Assembly: GCA_027943335.1 (NCBI GenBank)
Contig: BSBK01008416.1
Span: 96,001 to 160,000, forward strand
DNA from: Chamaecyparis obtusa
Taxonomy: Eukaryota; Streptophyta; Pinopsida; Cupressales; Cupressaceae
DNA length: 64,000 nt
Reading direction: 5' to 3'
In this document: positions 11,410-23,787 of the stretch, in pieces
Layout: the number at the start of each line of letters is the position of its first letter
Position numbering within the stretch: the first letter of the stretch is position 1
Notes under the pieces: model-generated
Database searches by the model: none
What the model was told of the DNA's origin: nothing
The model's input: the letters and a program-made list of their open reading frames with translations, nothing else
Translations under genes and position numbers: made by a program

Positions 11410-12760
11410 AGTTGTAGAACTACTTTAGGTGTAGAGCATTGATTGGCTCTTTGAGTTGTTCTCCTTTAGTAGTAGATATGTTGATAAGCACTAGACCCAA
11501 ACACTATAGTGATAATGTATGGACCAAGACAATTTGGTTCAAACTTTCCCTTCTAGATCTATTGCTATTGATTTTTGGGGTTCTCTCTCAAGACGAGATC
11601 ACCCACTTGGAATTCCTTGGTTTGAATTTCTTATTGTAATTTCTAGACATCCTCTTCTGAAATGATTGGATGTGATTGAATTCCACTTGTCGATGTTCAT
11701 CTAGTAACTCTAGCTCTTGTAGCTAAGATATTCTAATGTCTTCATTAGTAATGAGGCCCTCTAGAGAGAATCACAAAGTAGGAATCTTGACCTCAATGGG
11801 AAAAAAAACATCTGTGCCCTAAACTAAGGTGAAGGGCATGGCACCTATTGGTGTTTGAATTATTTTTCTATAGGCCCATAAAGCTAGATTAATTTGGAGG
11901 TGCCAATCTCTACCAGATTTGTGAACTGTGCGGTGTATGATTTTGAGAATCATCTTGTTGGATGCTTCTGCTTGTCCATTAACCTAGGGATAATAGATGG
12001 AAGACCGGCGTTGAATGATTTTGAACTTAGTGCATAATTCCATTAGATCCTTATTCTAAAACTGCCCCCCATTGTCAATAATTATTGAGGAGGGTACACC
12101 ATACCTACAGATGATGTAATTCAGTATAAACTTGGCTACAGATTTGCCATCAGCTATGGTTAGAGGTACTACCTCAACCCATTTAGTAAAATAATCTATG
12201 GCAATGATAATGAACTTGTGTCCTCTAGAGGAAGACAGATGAATTTGACCCACCAAATCAAAGGCCCATTGCTGAAATGACCATAAACTGATGAAGGGAA
12301 TAAGCTCCTTGGCAGGAGCGTGAATCAAATTTCTATGGAGCTGACATTGTTTGCAAGATTTGGCATATTGTGTAGCTTCTTTTTCCATATCTGGCCTATA
12401 ATAACCAGCTATAATAAGTTTATGAGCTAATGTTAGGTCACTCGAATGAGAACCATAGATGCCTTCATACACCTCAGCTAACACATGTTTGGACTCATCA
12501 GGCTCTAAACACCTAAGGAGGGTACCATCTAGACTCCTCCTATACAAGTCGTTAGCTACAATGACATAGAGTGAAGCACTGTGGGTTAGGTGGCATTTTT
12601 CATTCCAAGTGTAGGTGTCTAAAATAATCTGATCCCAAAGGTAGGAGTAGATATGATGGTAGCAGGAGGAATCATCATGTCCAATGACTGAATAGATCAT
12701 CCTAGATTTAGGGGTATTGTAGGCTGGGTAGCGTAATGTCTCCACCAGGAATTCATGTCT
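11410..12760 (-). pseudogene. Tat gypsy integrase
   Basis: The zinc-binding region is at about 12310-12500: GSHSS, AHKLIIAGYYRPDMEKEA, then CKQCQ. The first histidine of the family's HEG motif appears as Tyr (VYEG). The catalytic core shows WAFDLVGQI and, at the open-frame end near 12060, IIIDNGG. Past a stop there, the same protein continues with GQAEASNKMILKI (third acidic residue) and the Tat-typical C-terminal LQELELLDEHRQ, reaching about 11410. Integrase would insert the cDNA copy. At least five stops make it non-functional. It lies in the same minus-strand reading frame as the RNase H and RT upstream. Confidence 0.88.
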
Positions 12761-13162
12761 AAAGTCATTTTCTAGCATTTGTAACATAGAGGCAAGAGTA
12801 TCCATGGCATCAACTACTTTGTTATCTACTCTTAGAATCTGTTGGAAAGTAATATGTGCAAAGTATTTTCTTAGATCATCGACCATCCTCTTATAAGGAA
12901 CCAACTTTTCATCCTTAGTTTGATAGATATCATTAAGCTGATTGATTACCAATTGTGAGTCTCCAAAGACATTAAGTTCATCTACTCTCCATTCTATGGC
13001 TATCTTCATGCCATTGATTAGGGCTTCATACTCAACAATGTTATTTGTACAAGGAAACAACATTTTTTATGCCTTTGGTAAAAAATATCTTTGTGGAGTA
13101 ATGAAAAATATTCTGGCACCTAACCCCTACTAGGTGAAAGATCCATCGAAGAACATATTCCA
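12761..13162 (-). pseudogene. Second (archaeal-type) RNase H of the Tat element
   Basis: After the usual retroelement RNase H a second RNase H-like domain begins with WNMFFDGSFT (first catalytic Asp, about 13133-13162). It continues with NNIVEYEALINGMKIAIEW (catalytic Glu) and NVFGDSQLVINQL (second Asp). An extra archaeal-type RNase H between RNase H and integrase is a hallmark of the Tat/Ogre branch of Ty3/gypsy, so this domain supports the lineage call. A stop lies between the first two motifs near 13130; otherwise the domain reads well. Confidence 0.85.
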
Positions 13163-14640
13163 TGTTTGATGTGTAAGAAGAATTATGGATTCATTTGGAA
13201 ACTCAATGTTTAATGGTTGATGATCTTTGAGAGGAGCTTCTGTTAGTTGATCTGCAATCACTTGTCCTTTGATAGCCTTTCTCTCTACATACTCAATGTC
13301 AAACTCAATCAATATCATGACCCATTTTTCCAGTCTTCCTGTGAGGATAGCTTTTCTAAGTAGATACTTTAATGGATCAATCTTAGCAATGAGTCTTGTA
13401 GTGTGAGCAAGCATATAGTGTCATAATTTCTATGAAGCAAACACCACTGCTAGACAAGCTTTTTTAATGACTGAATAGTTCATCTCATAAGAGACTAGAG
13501 TTTTGTTGATGTAATAAATGGCTCATTCTTTTTTATTATGATCTTCTTGAGCCAACAAGGCACCTACAGATGTGTCTATAGTTGAGATGTAAAGGATGAG
13601 AGGCTTCCCATGAATAGGAGGCATCAAGATTGGTGGATTTCCAAGGTATTGTTTGATCTGTGTGAGCCCTCTGTCATAGTCTTTGTTCCACTCATAAGTC
13701 ACACCTTTATGTAGAGTCTTGGTGAATGGTTGTGACTTATTAGCTAGTTTTACAATGAAGTGCAGAATAGATTGTAGTCTACCCTAAAGTCCTCTCATCT
13801 GACTAATGTTCTTTGGTGGAGGCATTTCCATGATAGCTTGAACTTTCTCAGGATCTACCTCTATGCCTTTAGCAGATATGATGTAACCCAATAGCTTGCC
13901 AGAAGTGACACCAAATGCACACTTTTTTGGGTTGAGCCTCAGAATGAATTGTTCTATTCGATCTAGTATAGGACCTAGATTTGTAAGATGTGCTTTTGGT
14001 TGCATTCTTTTAGCCAAAGTATCATCCATGTAATCTTCCATAATTTTGTGCATCATGTCATGAAAGATGGTGGTCACAACCCTTTGATATGTAGCTCCAA
14101 CATTTTTAAGTCTGAAGGGCATGACATTCCAACATAAAGTTCCCCAAGCACATGTGAAGGTAGTCTTTTCTTGATCTTCTGGCATGATCTTTATTTGATT
14201 GTAACCAGAGAAGCCATCCATTAGAGAGTACATTTCATAGCCAACTGTCATATCCAAAATCATGTCAATATTAGGTAATGGAAAGTCATCTTTAGGACAT
14301 GCTTTATTCAGGTCCTAGAAATCTATGTAGACTTGAATGGATTTATCATGCTTAGTAACTACAACAATATTGGAAATCCATTCTGCATAGTCAATGGCTC
14401 TGATAAAACCACCTTTGAGAAGTTTTTCTAATTCCACCTTAACTAAGAGTGCTACATGTGGATACATCTTACGAAGCTTTTGTTTGGCAGGCTTGACACC
14501 TGGTGCAATAGATAGATGATGCATGATTAGATTAGGATCCAATCTAGGCATATCATAATAAGTCCATGCAAAATAGATTTTCTTGCTTTGAAAGAAATTG
14601 GTGAACTCTTCTTTCTCTTCTATAGATAGTGACTATGCTA
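13163..14640 (-). pseudogene. Tat gypsy reverse transcriptase and RNase H
   Basis: RT begins with MPRLDPNLIMHHLSI, then KSIQVYIDF, DFPLPNID, MDGFSGYNQIKI and the active-site box YMDD near 14030, still intact. The connection and RNase H follow (PPILMPPIHGKPLILYIST, VGALLAQED) to about 13165. In-frame stops are seen near 14312, 13784, 13530 and 13430, but the frame itself is shared from 14938 down to 12056. The domain order RT, RNase H, second RNase H, integrase is that of Ty3/gypsy Tat elements. Confidence 0.9.
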
Positions 14641-15431
14641 GATGAATAATTTGAGGTGTATCTTCCATACCCAAGTTCACTGGTTGGGTTGGCTCAATCA
14701 GTACCAATGATCTCTCTTGAAAATGACTTGGAAGTGTATCAAGTATCTCATCCTTGGGAACCTTAGAGAGGTTTTCACCCTTGGATACATCTTTTATTTT
14801 TACTTTTTTTTTCTCTGACACTACCACAATGTGGTTTTTACCATCAAAGCATCTATTCTTTTTTCTTTTAATTTTGTGACTGAGATACTTGATATCATCT
14901 TCAGTCACGTTGACACTGTCTTTGTTGGTGGAGAGCATTACAAGCTTGACAACATTGAGGTAACATGAAAGAGTATAGTCATTCTAGAACATAAGGACTT
15001 CACTAGATGGAGAGGGAGAGTTCTAGTCGATGAGCTCATGATGTTGGAGTGAAAGAGAAATGGTGGGTTCAAGTGGGTTCACATTATAGTCATTGAAAGC
15101 ATGGATGAGTAAGTCAAGACCTAGAGCAATCTCATCTAGAGGTGTGTTTGATTCCTCTCAAGTCCTCATAGTGGAAGTAGAGGGAATGTTAGCATTAGTG
15201 GAATCACACTCGGTCATCCTAACACTATATCCTTCACCTACTTCAAGAATATTTTCATACACATGAACAACATCTATCTCTTTATGAAAAGTTGAATCAG
15301 AGAGAATCAAACTCATACTAATGTGAATCTATGATGCTTGATATGTGAATTCCATCAACACTAGTTGTACCATCTGACTCATTTGTTTCATCTCTTGTAG
15401 TACTAATGGTTTGTTGGTTTTTTTCTTTCTT
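14641..15431 (-). pseudogene. Tat protease-RT linker, decayed
   Basis: This stretch joins the gag-protease frame to the RT frame, and a change of reading frame must occur here. Between 14938 and 14633 a Lys-rich segment reads openly (KIKRKKNRC, KKVKIKDVSKG), ending in TPQIIHLA, which normally leads directly into RT. Between 14940 and 15430 there are many stops. Whether the frame change is an old mutation or the element's normal separation of gag-pro from pol cannot be told from one copy. Confidence 0.6.
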
Positions 15432-15434
15432 GAA

Positions 15435-17675
15435 CTACTCTTGAAAGGATGGTGGCATGTACAACTCACCTACATCATTAGGTTTAGTAGTTTGGATTTC
15501 TATGAACCGCTTATATGTCAATGGAGTACCCAAGGCGGTGTCATCAGAATCACTGTCAATTTTTGCCATACTGACACGTGGTACAAAATCATCTTGTTCT
15601 TCAAGGAATGTAGAAAAATTTGGAGGAATAGGATAGGGAAAGATATCCTCGTCAGAGCTGTCCTCTAGATTTGCAACTGTAGTAGTGTCTTCATGTTTTG
15701 GCTGGAATCTTGGTTCTGGTATAAATTTGTTAATTCCTAAATGAAATGGGATTTTCTTGAAGCCTAGACCCATGGTATCCTTGGTTCGATGACCTATGGC
15801 TTCAATTGGTTCAAGTAAGCCATTATCATTCACCCCTATAGGTCCACTCCCTTTATAGCTGAAGCATTTCATGAGCTTGAAACCTTCACTATTTGGTTCA
15901 TTTTCTATATAATGAGTAGAAGTGATTTGTTCAGATGTGTCTTTCTCTTTATAAATCCAAGCTACAATAGCTCTTTCCTCATCCTCATCTTCTAGTGGCA
16001 TTGTGGCCTGTACAAAGGCACCATCATAGACTATTTGAGGAGAACTGGTAGAGGGTTTATTTCTCTCAGTGGGTCTCCTGTAGGAACATGGAGGTGGAGG
16101 AAAAGCTACTAGTGATAACATAGGTTCAATCTGATACCAGCCCATGCCTATATCTTTGAGCTTCAGAGTCTGTTCCATTTCTTTGAGTTTGGCATCGTAG
16201 AATTCAGTAGACTCTCTATTAGTTGGGACAAAACTATCTACAGATTGTGTGAGTGTCTTGCAAGAATAGTTGGTATTGGTAGGTACCATCACTTCTGCTC
16301 TATGGAATGGGAACTTGATACATTGGTGATATGTGTATGGGACCGCCTGCATTTCATGAATCCATGGTCTTCCCAATAGTATATTATATGTAAGGGGGAT
16401 ATCTAGAACTTGGAAAATGACATCCCTCTTAATAGGCCCAACTCGAATTGGTAGCACAACTAGACCTTTGGATTTCCATTCCTCTTCATCATATGCCTTA
16501 ATGGTAATTTTCTTGTGGGCATCTATGCAATCTTCATCATAGCCTAATTGGGTGAGCATCTTAGCAAAGTAGATATTAAGGCCAACGCCATAGTTAATGA
16601 GAATGTAGCGACTGTGCTTTGGGCCTATCATGACTTCAATATGTAAAGGAGCATTGTGTGGATGGCTCAGTGAATGGTCATCTTCTTCAAAGAAAGATAG
16701 ATAATGAGGTGAGGTTAGGTGACCCATTATGGATTGAAACCAATCAAGATCAAAATCTTTTGTGACATTTTCCTTAGTGAGGGCTTTATCAAGAATTTGC
16801 CTATGAGTAGGCAAGATCTTCAATAGCTCAAGGATAGTGATCTGAGCCTTGGTATGTTGCAAGTAGTCTAGAATGTTTTAATTAGTAGTACTAGGTGTGG
16901 GGACCAATTTCAAGTTCTTTTTGTTAGGACCAACAACAACTTTATCCACTGGTTGTTTTGGTATAGATGTAGAAGGGTTGGGACCCTTAATGGTGATCTT
17001 CGCACGAGATCAGGTAACAACGTTCACACAATCATGGGATAGTTCTAGTTTGGAAGAGTGAAACATAGGGCCTTGCAAGACAAATAAAGTGTTAGGCTTA
17101 GGAGCATCCTCACTCCCCTTAATAGTGATCACATGATAATATTTGACCTCAACAAGTTCAACCATATTAATGACATTGCCGTTGGTAGTGTATGTGTAGT
17201 TAACCTTAGCATTGGCATTCTTGGTCTTGGAAGATTCACCCTTCTCATGAGGAGGAAAGGGGTCTTTAAATGCCTGATGATCTGAGTTTTTATTATGACC
17301 TATCACAACAATATCCCCATTATCGATGAAATCTTGGTTCTTATGTCTAAGCTGAATGCAGGCAGAAGTCTTATGAACCTTGTTTTGGTGATAATCATAG
17401 TATGCAGTTTCATTCCACCAAGAAGGTCATAGTTGTGGATCATAGGGATGTAAATTTTCCAAAGGAGTGAGTCTTTGGTTTTGCACAAGAGTCTTGTAAA
17501 CCATGTCAAGGGGTTCTCCCAAGGAAGTAAACTCACACTTGGGTCGAGAGGCCCAAGGTTTATTTCTAGAAAATCTTGAAGGTTGTTGAGTATCTATCAC
17601 AACCTTTTCAATGGCTTTGGCCACTTGTAAACTAGAGGTAAGGTTAAAAATAGACTTTGAAGGTTTTGGGGTCAC
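15435..17675 (-). pseudogene. Tat gypsy gag C-terminus and protease
   Basis: The lower 475 codons (16862-15435) are open. They show the Tat-type lead-in ITILELLKILPTHRQ, then the retropepsin region: ILINYGVGLNIYF where the family has an Asp in the catalytic triplet, and the second conserved block YNILLGRPWIHEMQAVPYT. Replacement of the catalytic Asp by Asn would inactivate the protease. Upstream (17675-16880) is Lys/Ser-rich linker with stops near 17430 and 17007, in the same frame. The 230 residues after the protease are acidic and not recognised. Its role would be processing of the gag-pol precursor in the cytoplasmic particle. Confidence 0.8.
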
Positions 17676-18121
17676 ATTGTCAACAACTCCATCATTTAAA
17701 ACATCTGTATTTTTGTTGAAAAACTTGCCTTTGTCTTGTTCAAGGAGGAAGAACCTTGTTTGTTATCCTTGTTCAAGGTCAAATCTCCTTTCTTGACAAT
17801 AAATGCTTATATCCTCACAACTTGTTTAATCATATTATCAAAAGTTAGGGGACCTTACAACTATACTTGATATCCAAAATTGGGGACGAGATTATCTAAG
17901 AAGATGTCAAGTTTTTAGGACTCAGGTAGTTTGTGGGGATATTTTGTATAGAGTTGTCTCCATCTCTAGAGAAATGCCAAGAAAGGTTCCCCTTGTCATT
18001 GTTTCATATTACAAAGATCTCAGATATTGACTGGATGCTAGATATTGTGCAAATAATGCTAGAGGAACAAATTGGTAATCTCATCAAAAGTATTGATACT
18101 AGTGGGTAGTTGAGAGAACTG
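17676..18121 (-). pseudogene. Tat gag, C-terminal half of the gag domain (split by element C)
   Basis: Reading leftward, this piece has the retrotransposon gag phrases DLCNMK, QGEPFLAFL, RWRQLYTKYPHKLPES and LDIFLDNLVPNFGYQV, with several stops. It is the direct continuation of the gag segment at 26476 and upward; the 8.35 kb element C was inserted between them. Gag forms the particle that packages the element RNA. Confidence 0.8.
18117..18121. repeat. Target-site duplication of element C (left copy)
   Basis: AACTG precedes the left LTR, and AACTA (26476-26480) follows the right LTR. Four of five bases agree. Together with gag coding on both sides this fixes the insertion point. Confidence 0.7.
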
Positions 18122-19342
18122 TGTTGGAATTAGGAGAGATAGGTACTGAGAGGGGAGGGGTGAATCAGTGCCTTCAAAACTTTTACTTGTAAAACCTTTC
18201 AGATCTAAAATTATAAACAATGATAACCGACCAATATAACTTGAATCTAATTGCTTGAATCATTTATCCACTCAACATAAGTAAGTAAACAACATGAAAT
18301 CTATAACACAATCACATGACACAATTATTTTGGTAATGCAGAAACCCTTGTTAGAAGGTAAAAACTGCGGTGGGGATGACACCCACAAATTCTTCACTAC
18401 TATAGATAGAAAAGGTTTGCGTGTTAGGGATACAAGTTTTGATCACTTCTGGTGATCTCACCCTCTTAGGAGTGACATGTTAGATCAGCTAGATCTACCT
18501 AGTTATAGGATTTTAGAAACACTACTGAAGTGTGCACTCAGTTAAGAGATTTACATAAGACTATTAAGTCTACTCTGTTAAGAGATTTTATCCAAAAACT
18601 CTATTACAATTGTTAGAAAGCAATAGGTATTTATCTGCTATTCAACACTTAATTGATTTTCATAGATCTATAAGCTCTGATAAAAATATCACCTTACTAG
18701 TGATGAATCTCTGCTTTGAACTACTTGGTACCCTCTGCTAGTTTTGCTCAAACTGAATTCTAATCTGCTCGGTTCTATTCTGTAAATTGATAGACTCGAA
18801 GATAGGCAAAATGCTTCAAGTTCTCCGTAATTCATATATCAACTCTCTCCAAAAATGATGTGAACACATAAATATATACTATTTTATTTTTGTCACTTTA
18901 ACACAATTAGGTTACACACTATAATCATAACCCTAAGATCTACGATGTACAATAATAACCTAGATCATCTATTACAAAAGATATACATTGTATTTAATGA
19001 ATAACATTACATTAAATGTTCCTCAATCTTGGTAAAACATTTTACAAACCATTGTAACCATTTGCATAGAAGAATGTGCCATTCCTGATTACTGTCATTT
19101 CCTATGATCCTTGATAAACACTGTGTAAATTAATCGGTGTATACTGTGATGCTCGGTGTTTACTATCTATCAGTGTCAGTGTCTGCTAGTACTCGGTAAA
19201 TTGTCTGCTACTCGGCGTATAGGCTTTACTGACTAGTTTGTTCTGCTTTATGTTACCAATTAGCTCATTGTAAGTGAGCAACTGATATCTATACATACCT
19301 TTGGTACTAATGACAACCTTAGAAGGCTCAATAGAGATAAAA
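18122..19342 (-). repeat. 3' LTR of element C
   Basis: It starts on the + strand with tgttggaattagg and matches 25256-26475 throughout, with scattered substitutions. The far end, gagataaaa, corresponds to gagataaca in the other copy, so one terminal base has mutated. It contains ctgaatcagt-type inner-edge sequence at 18145-18169 and CTCGGT phrases also found in copia G. Confidence 0.92.
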
Positions 19343-19360
19343 ATCTCCCCATTTGGCATT
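19343..19360 (-). other. Polypurine tract of element C
   Basis: On the minus strand the phrase atgccaaatggggagat directly precedes the 3' LTR. It is nearly the same as the tracts of D1 (33774-33792) and G (56507-56522), a sign that copia-type reverse transcriptase processes this element. Confidence 0.75.
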
Positions 19361-19594
19361 AGTATCAAAACTTTGAATGTATAAAGACAAAAATCTCTAT
19401 GTGACTTATATATCTGCCATATACATATACACATCAAAAAAATTTCTAAGTACGAAGTACTCCCCCTCAGTGCATGCTCTTGGTAATATAGTATACATAG
19501 CATCCATGTACATAATATTTGGCATAATAATGTCTGATACATTGTTTTCTCCATTTTTTATAGTAATGCCAAATACAAAATTAAGATAGTATAC

Positions 19595-22500
19595 TTATAG
19601 CTTATCAAAAATTGACTGATGGGTTTTCTTCAGTGACTCCAAGAGGTTTTCCCATTCCTCTTTCAAGTTGGTGAGAGCAATGTGCTCAAGACCAACTTGT
19701 GCATGCATGTCAAAGATGTTTTCTAACACCAAAATTTCTGGTGTTGCTACTAATAGCTCAGCTTTGACAATATGTGCTTCAAAAAAATTTAGGTACGTAA
19801 TGAATTCAGTTTGAAACTCAGTAACCTGATTTGTTAGGTGCACTTCTTGTTTATTCAAATCTGCTATCAACCACCAGAGTTCCTAAACTTGGTGAATATT
19901 CTTTAGGAAAGCATGTGGCTTGGTGATAGCTGTATTGGTACTCAACTATATTTTTGCTTCTAAACCTTTGATCTTTTCATTGACTTCAACAGTGAAGGTG
20001 TCTAGAGTACATAACTTCAATAAGTATTGAAAAATTGTTTGGGTTATGCATTTTGTGTCAGTAATTACCTTAGATAATTTGACCTTAAGTAATGCCACTT
20101 CTTGGCTGATTTTCTCTACTAATTTGTGTTGTATTCTAGATTTTGCACTTTCTTCAATTCTTTTATCTGCATCGGTGTCCGGGGCGTTGATCTACTCGGC
20201 AAGCATAGAAAGTTGATCTATAATAGGTGTATCCTCATCAATATGTATCTCAGGTACTACCTGTTGGAGGATATCCAGCACATCATTTAGTACTTCTTTG
20301 AATTTGTGCTCTTGCTTTAGCTTTTCTTGTGCTACCTTCCTTGAACACTACTCCCCATATATACTCAATTCCTTGGGGATTAGGGTCCTCGGGTCACACT
20401 CAGGTAAAATGATCACTTCATCTAGGGTGACCGGCCCTTTTCCTTTCTTCTTCTTCTTCTGTGCTAGGGGTGATTTCTTCTCAATGATAGCAATGGACCT
20501 ATCTCTAGTCTTCGGAGTGTCCTTCCCTGTTAGCACTTGTTCTTCCTTCTTCTGCTCCTCAGTAGTGGTGGTCTTGGTTGTTGTAGTAGGAGTCTCGGTT
20601 GTGGTGTTCGGTGGAATTACCTCAGTTTCCTTTGGTTCTTGTGTGTCCTTTGCTTCATCTATTTCCTTTGGTTCGGTGGAAGGTGCCTCTATATTTGTAG
20701 GCTCATCTATCTCTACAGGTTTCTCTGTGTTTTCATCTCCAGTTGTATCTTTGTTTTTCTCAGGATCTGAGCCATCGGGTTGTACTTGGGAAAGAATTTC
20801 TGCTGCTTTGGCAAGTATAGGAAGTTCACCTAATAGTGATGTAAATAGACTATCAATGTCTAGTGTTTCATCTTTATTTGGTGCAATATTTACATCTTCA
20901 TCATCTTGGTCATCAGGATCACCATGTGTGATGTCTACAATGAGTACATCATCATCAGTTTTCATTTACAGTTGGATTTCAACTTTGTCTGGTGCATCCT
21001 GTGAAACTTTTATTTCCTTCTTGTCCTTAGTCATATCAATTGCCTCAGTAACTGATATACCGATACTCTTTTATTTCTTTGCTGGTCCTTCATCAATGTA
21101 AATGACTTTACCTTTAGAATTTTGTCTCTTCTTAGATAGGTTCAAAAATGCTTATTGCTCATCTTTTTCTTCTGCTTTTAGAATTGATGTCCATATAGAA
21201 TTTGGAGTGACATACATATCTACTACATTGTCATCCATGATCATTAAGGCTCTATTCTTGATCATAAAGCTTTCTTGGTACTTGGTCAAGTATTCACTAA
21301 CTTTCCCAAAGCTTAAGTATGCCACTACCTAAACTAGAGAGTGTTCTCTCTTTCTCTTCTCGATGTCTAATGCAATAGCCCATTTCTCAATAATTATATC
21401 ATCCAACTTCTTTAGTAATGCACATGGAAACTCCATTGGAACTTTCTTAAACTTTATCATCATTTGGATGATAGTCTCTTCAATTTTAGTTTGATCTTCT
21501 TTTGACATTTTGTCAAATTTGTCTAGCAGGGAATCAATGAGGTCTCCATGTTCAATTATGTCCTCAATGACTTCATCTATTGTTTTGGCCATTTTATTGA
21601 CCACTTTAAATTGATTTATATCATCCTTTATTTATGTATCCTCTAAATCTTCCTTATTTCTTATGTATTTCCTCTTTTTCTTTGGTGTCTTAGCTATTGT
21701 CTTGTTCTTTCTCTTAATGTATTTCTTTGTCAGTGTAGCTTCTCTTCTTTTGGTTACTTTTACTACTTCTTCTTTCTTGGTAGGTGGTGTTGTAGTTGAT
21801 GAACGTATCTTCATACCTTCATGTATTGGTGACTGCATCTTTGTAGGAATTTCAAGTGGAGGAACCTGTGTAGGATCTACTTCTTTGTTGGAATCAGTCT
21901 CCTCACTATCATATGGTTTGTCAGCTAACTGTAGCTAACCTTCAATTTCCTGTTCAACTGGTATCCCTTCAGATGTTTCTAACTTATCTCCATATTTAGC
22001 AGTGAGATCCTTCTTCATTTTCTTTACCTTTGTAGTTATTTTACCAATCTCAATATTAGTAGATATCCTAGATTTGGCTTCTTCATATACTCTGAACCTA
22101 GTGGCTATGGGATCCTTCAGTACTGCAAGCAGTGCATTAATAGATTTCAGTGCAAAATCATGATTTATCTCATATCCCATTGGTGCTAACCATTTTATCC
22201 TAGGCTCAACTACTTTTATCATGGTATAATCAGTGTCAACCACAAAATATATGTCATCTTCAAAATTTTGAACTAATTCCCTCAGAATTCTGCTTCTCTT
22301 TTGCATTTTAGATTGAAATTCAATGAAGTAAGCATTAAAATCTACATTTAACTTATCTCCTAACTTTTTCATCATTTCATGAATCTATTTTGTTATCAAT
22401 ACATCCGGTATCCAATTTACTTTACCGGTGCTAGGCACATACTTTTGTAAATAGAAGAATATGCATGGAAGTAGAGATCTGTACTTACATATGTTAGATT

Positions 22501-23235
22501 TCTTTTTCCTTATAGTCTTCATATTCTCTTGGATTTGATGTAACAGTACCTCGACAAGATCAACTTGGTGACCTTTCACTACAATTTTGTGTGCCATGTC
22601 TACTGCGCTACAGGGTACGTTGTTGAGTCTGCTTGATTGAAATAGCTTATACCCGATCACATGTGCTACAAATTTTACTACTAGGTCCTTGATTGGTGAA
22701 ATCTTCAATGCCCAACTGTCCCATTGTGCTCCAGTGTACTTCTCAACATCCAGTCATGAAGAACTTTAGAAAGCCTTAGCTTTGTTAGTTGCAGGGAGCC
22801 AAGTAACCCTACTGATTACTTTCTTGGTGACCTTAATTGGTTTATCTAGCCAAAACTTGTCATCATGATATCTTCTCAAAATGATTCTAATCCAATATAA
22901 TTTGAGTGATTGTGGCAAGTGTGTAAAATATGATAAACCTAATTCCTCAATCTTCTTGTAATCTAATTTCATTTTTTATCAGGGCCATAGAGTGGTTGAT
23001 ATGATACTATAGTTTCAAAGTCCCCAACTTCTCCGATTTTGTAATGAATATAAGACCTTACGTCTTCTGTTAATAAAACCCTTTCTAGTATGCTCAAAAA
23101 TGCACCCATTGAATTTGTCTATGTTGCAACCTTGGGATGTGGTTTAAACTTTGGTTCAACAAAATTTTTCGTAACAATTAGATTAACTTCCTCTTCAACA
23201 CTTTGAGTTTTGCTTGCAGACGATGTTGATGCCAT
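19595..23235 (-). pseudogene. Element C ORF2, about 1,210 codons, unknown function
   Basis: It starts at ATG 23235 (MASTSSASKTQSVEEE). After one frame change near 22975 a single frame runs to the TAA at 19595-19597, interrupted only by about ten stops. The open pieces ending near 22766, 22385, 21935, 21632, 21329, 20348 and 19595 are all in phase, which is strong evidence for one former gene. Layout: an N-terminal folded-looking part of about 430 residues (KFWLDKPIKVTKKVISRVTW, SSRLNNVPCSAVDMAHKIV, KWLAPMGYEINHDFALKSI); a very basic stretch near 21640-21720 (KTPKKKRKYIRNK), possibly a nuclear signal; a second helical part; an acidic Asp/Glu/Thr/Pro-rich stretch (20965-20480) with a Lys run; and a C-terminal part with coiled-coil spacing. 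No polymerase, integrase or transposase signature is visible. I do not recognise the family. Confidence 0.8.
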
Positions 23236-23787
23236 AAATTGATTCTAGGGTTTTGGCAAGTAACAGAATAGGAAGTGTTTGATCACAAATGAACTTACTC
23301 AGTATCAGGAAGAGTGATGTTGGTTCAATCTAGCATAGCCTTGAATCCTTTAGAAAATCTTTTAGCTTGAACTCTGCTTCTTTGAATTCTCCACTCTTTG
23401 AAATCGTATTGTAGAAACGAACTCTATTCCTGTGTATTTATAGACTTTCAATGTTCCCACTCAAACTTTTATGTAATAAATGCTCCATGTAACTTTTGGT
23501 ATGACACATCTATCAGCTCAATGACTACTAAAACTTTCATCCACTTGGTTAACATAGGTTTTCTTCATTGGTTGATACATATGCTCGGTTAATATTAGAT
23601 AGTGATTATTGACGGGTAACCAACTCTCGGTCTCTCTTTTACTGACTGTATAACATTGCTAGCTCATGACAACTAAACCATAGTGCATCTTTATTCATGT
23701 CGATTTTGTATACAAACATTATGCATAAGGAACTATATGTAAAATGTGATCTTTTAAAATATCAGTCCCATACATACCTATTTCACT
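23236..23787 (-). other. Spacer between ORF1 and ORF2 of element C
   Basis: About 550 bases with stops in all minus-strand frames and no recognised domain. It may hold the leader of ORF2. No clear promoter or splice signal could be assigned. Confidence 0.5.

Noticed and set aside
20298..21101. A 267-codon + strand open frame rich in Ser, Phe and Val
   Set aside because: It is the mirror of the acidic Thr/Pro/Glu-rich part of ORF2 of element C; its composition is explained by the opposite strand, and it has no domain.
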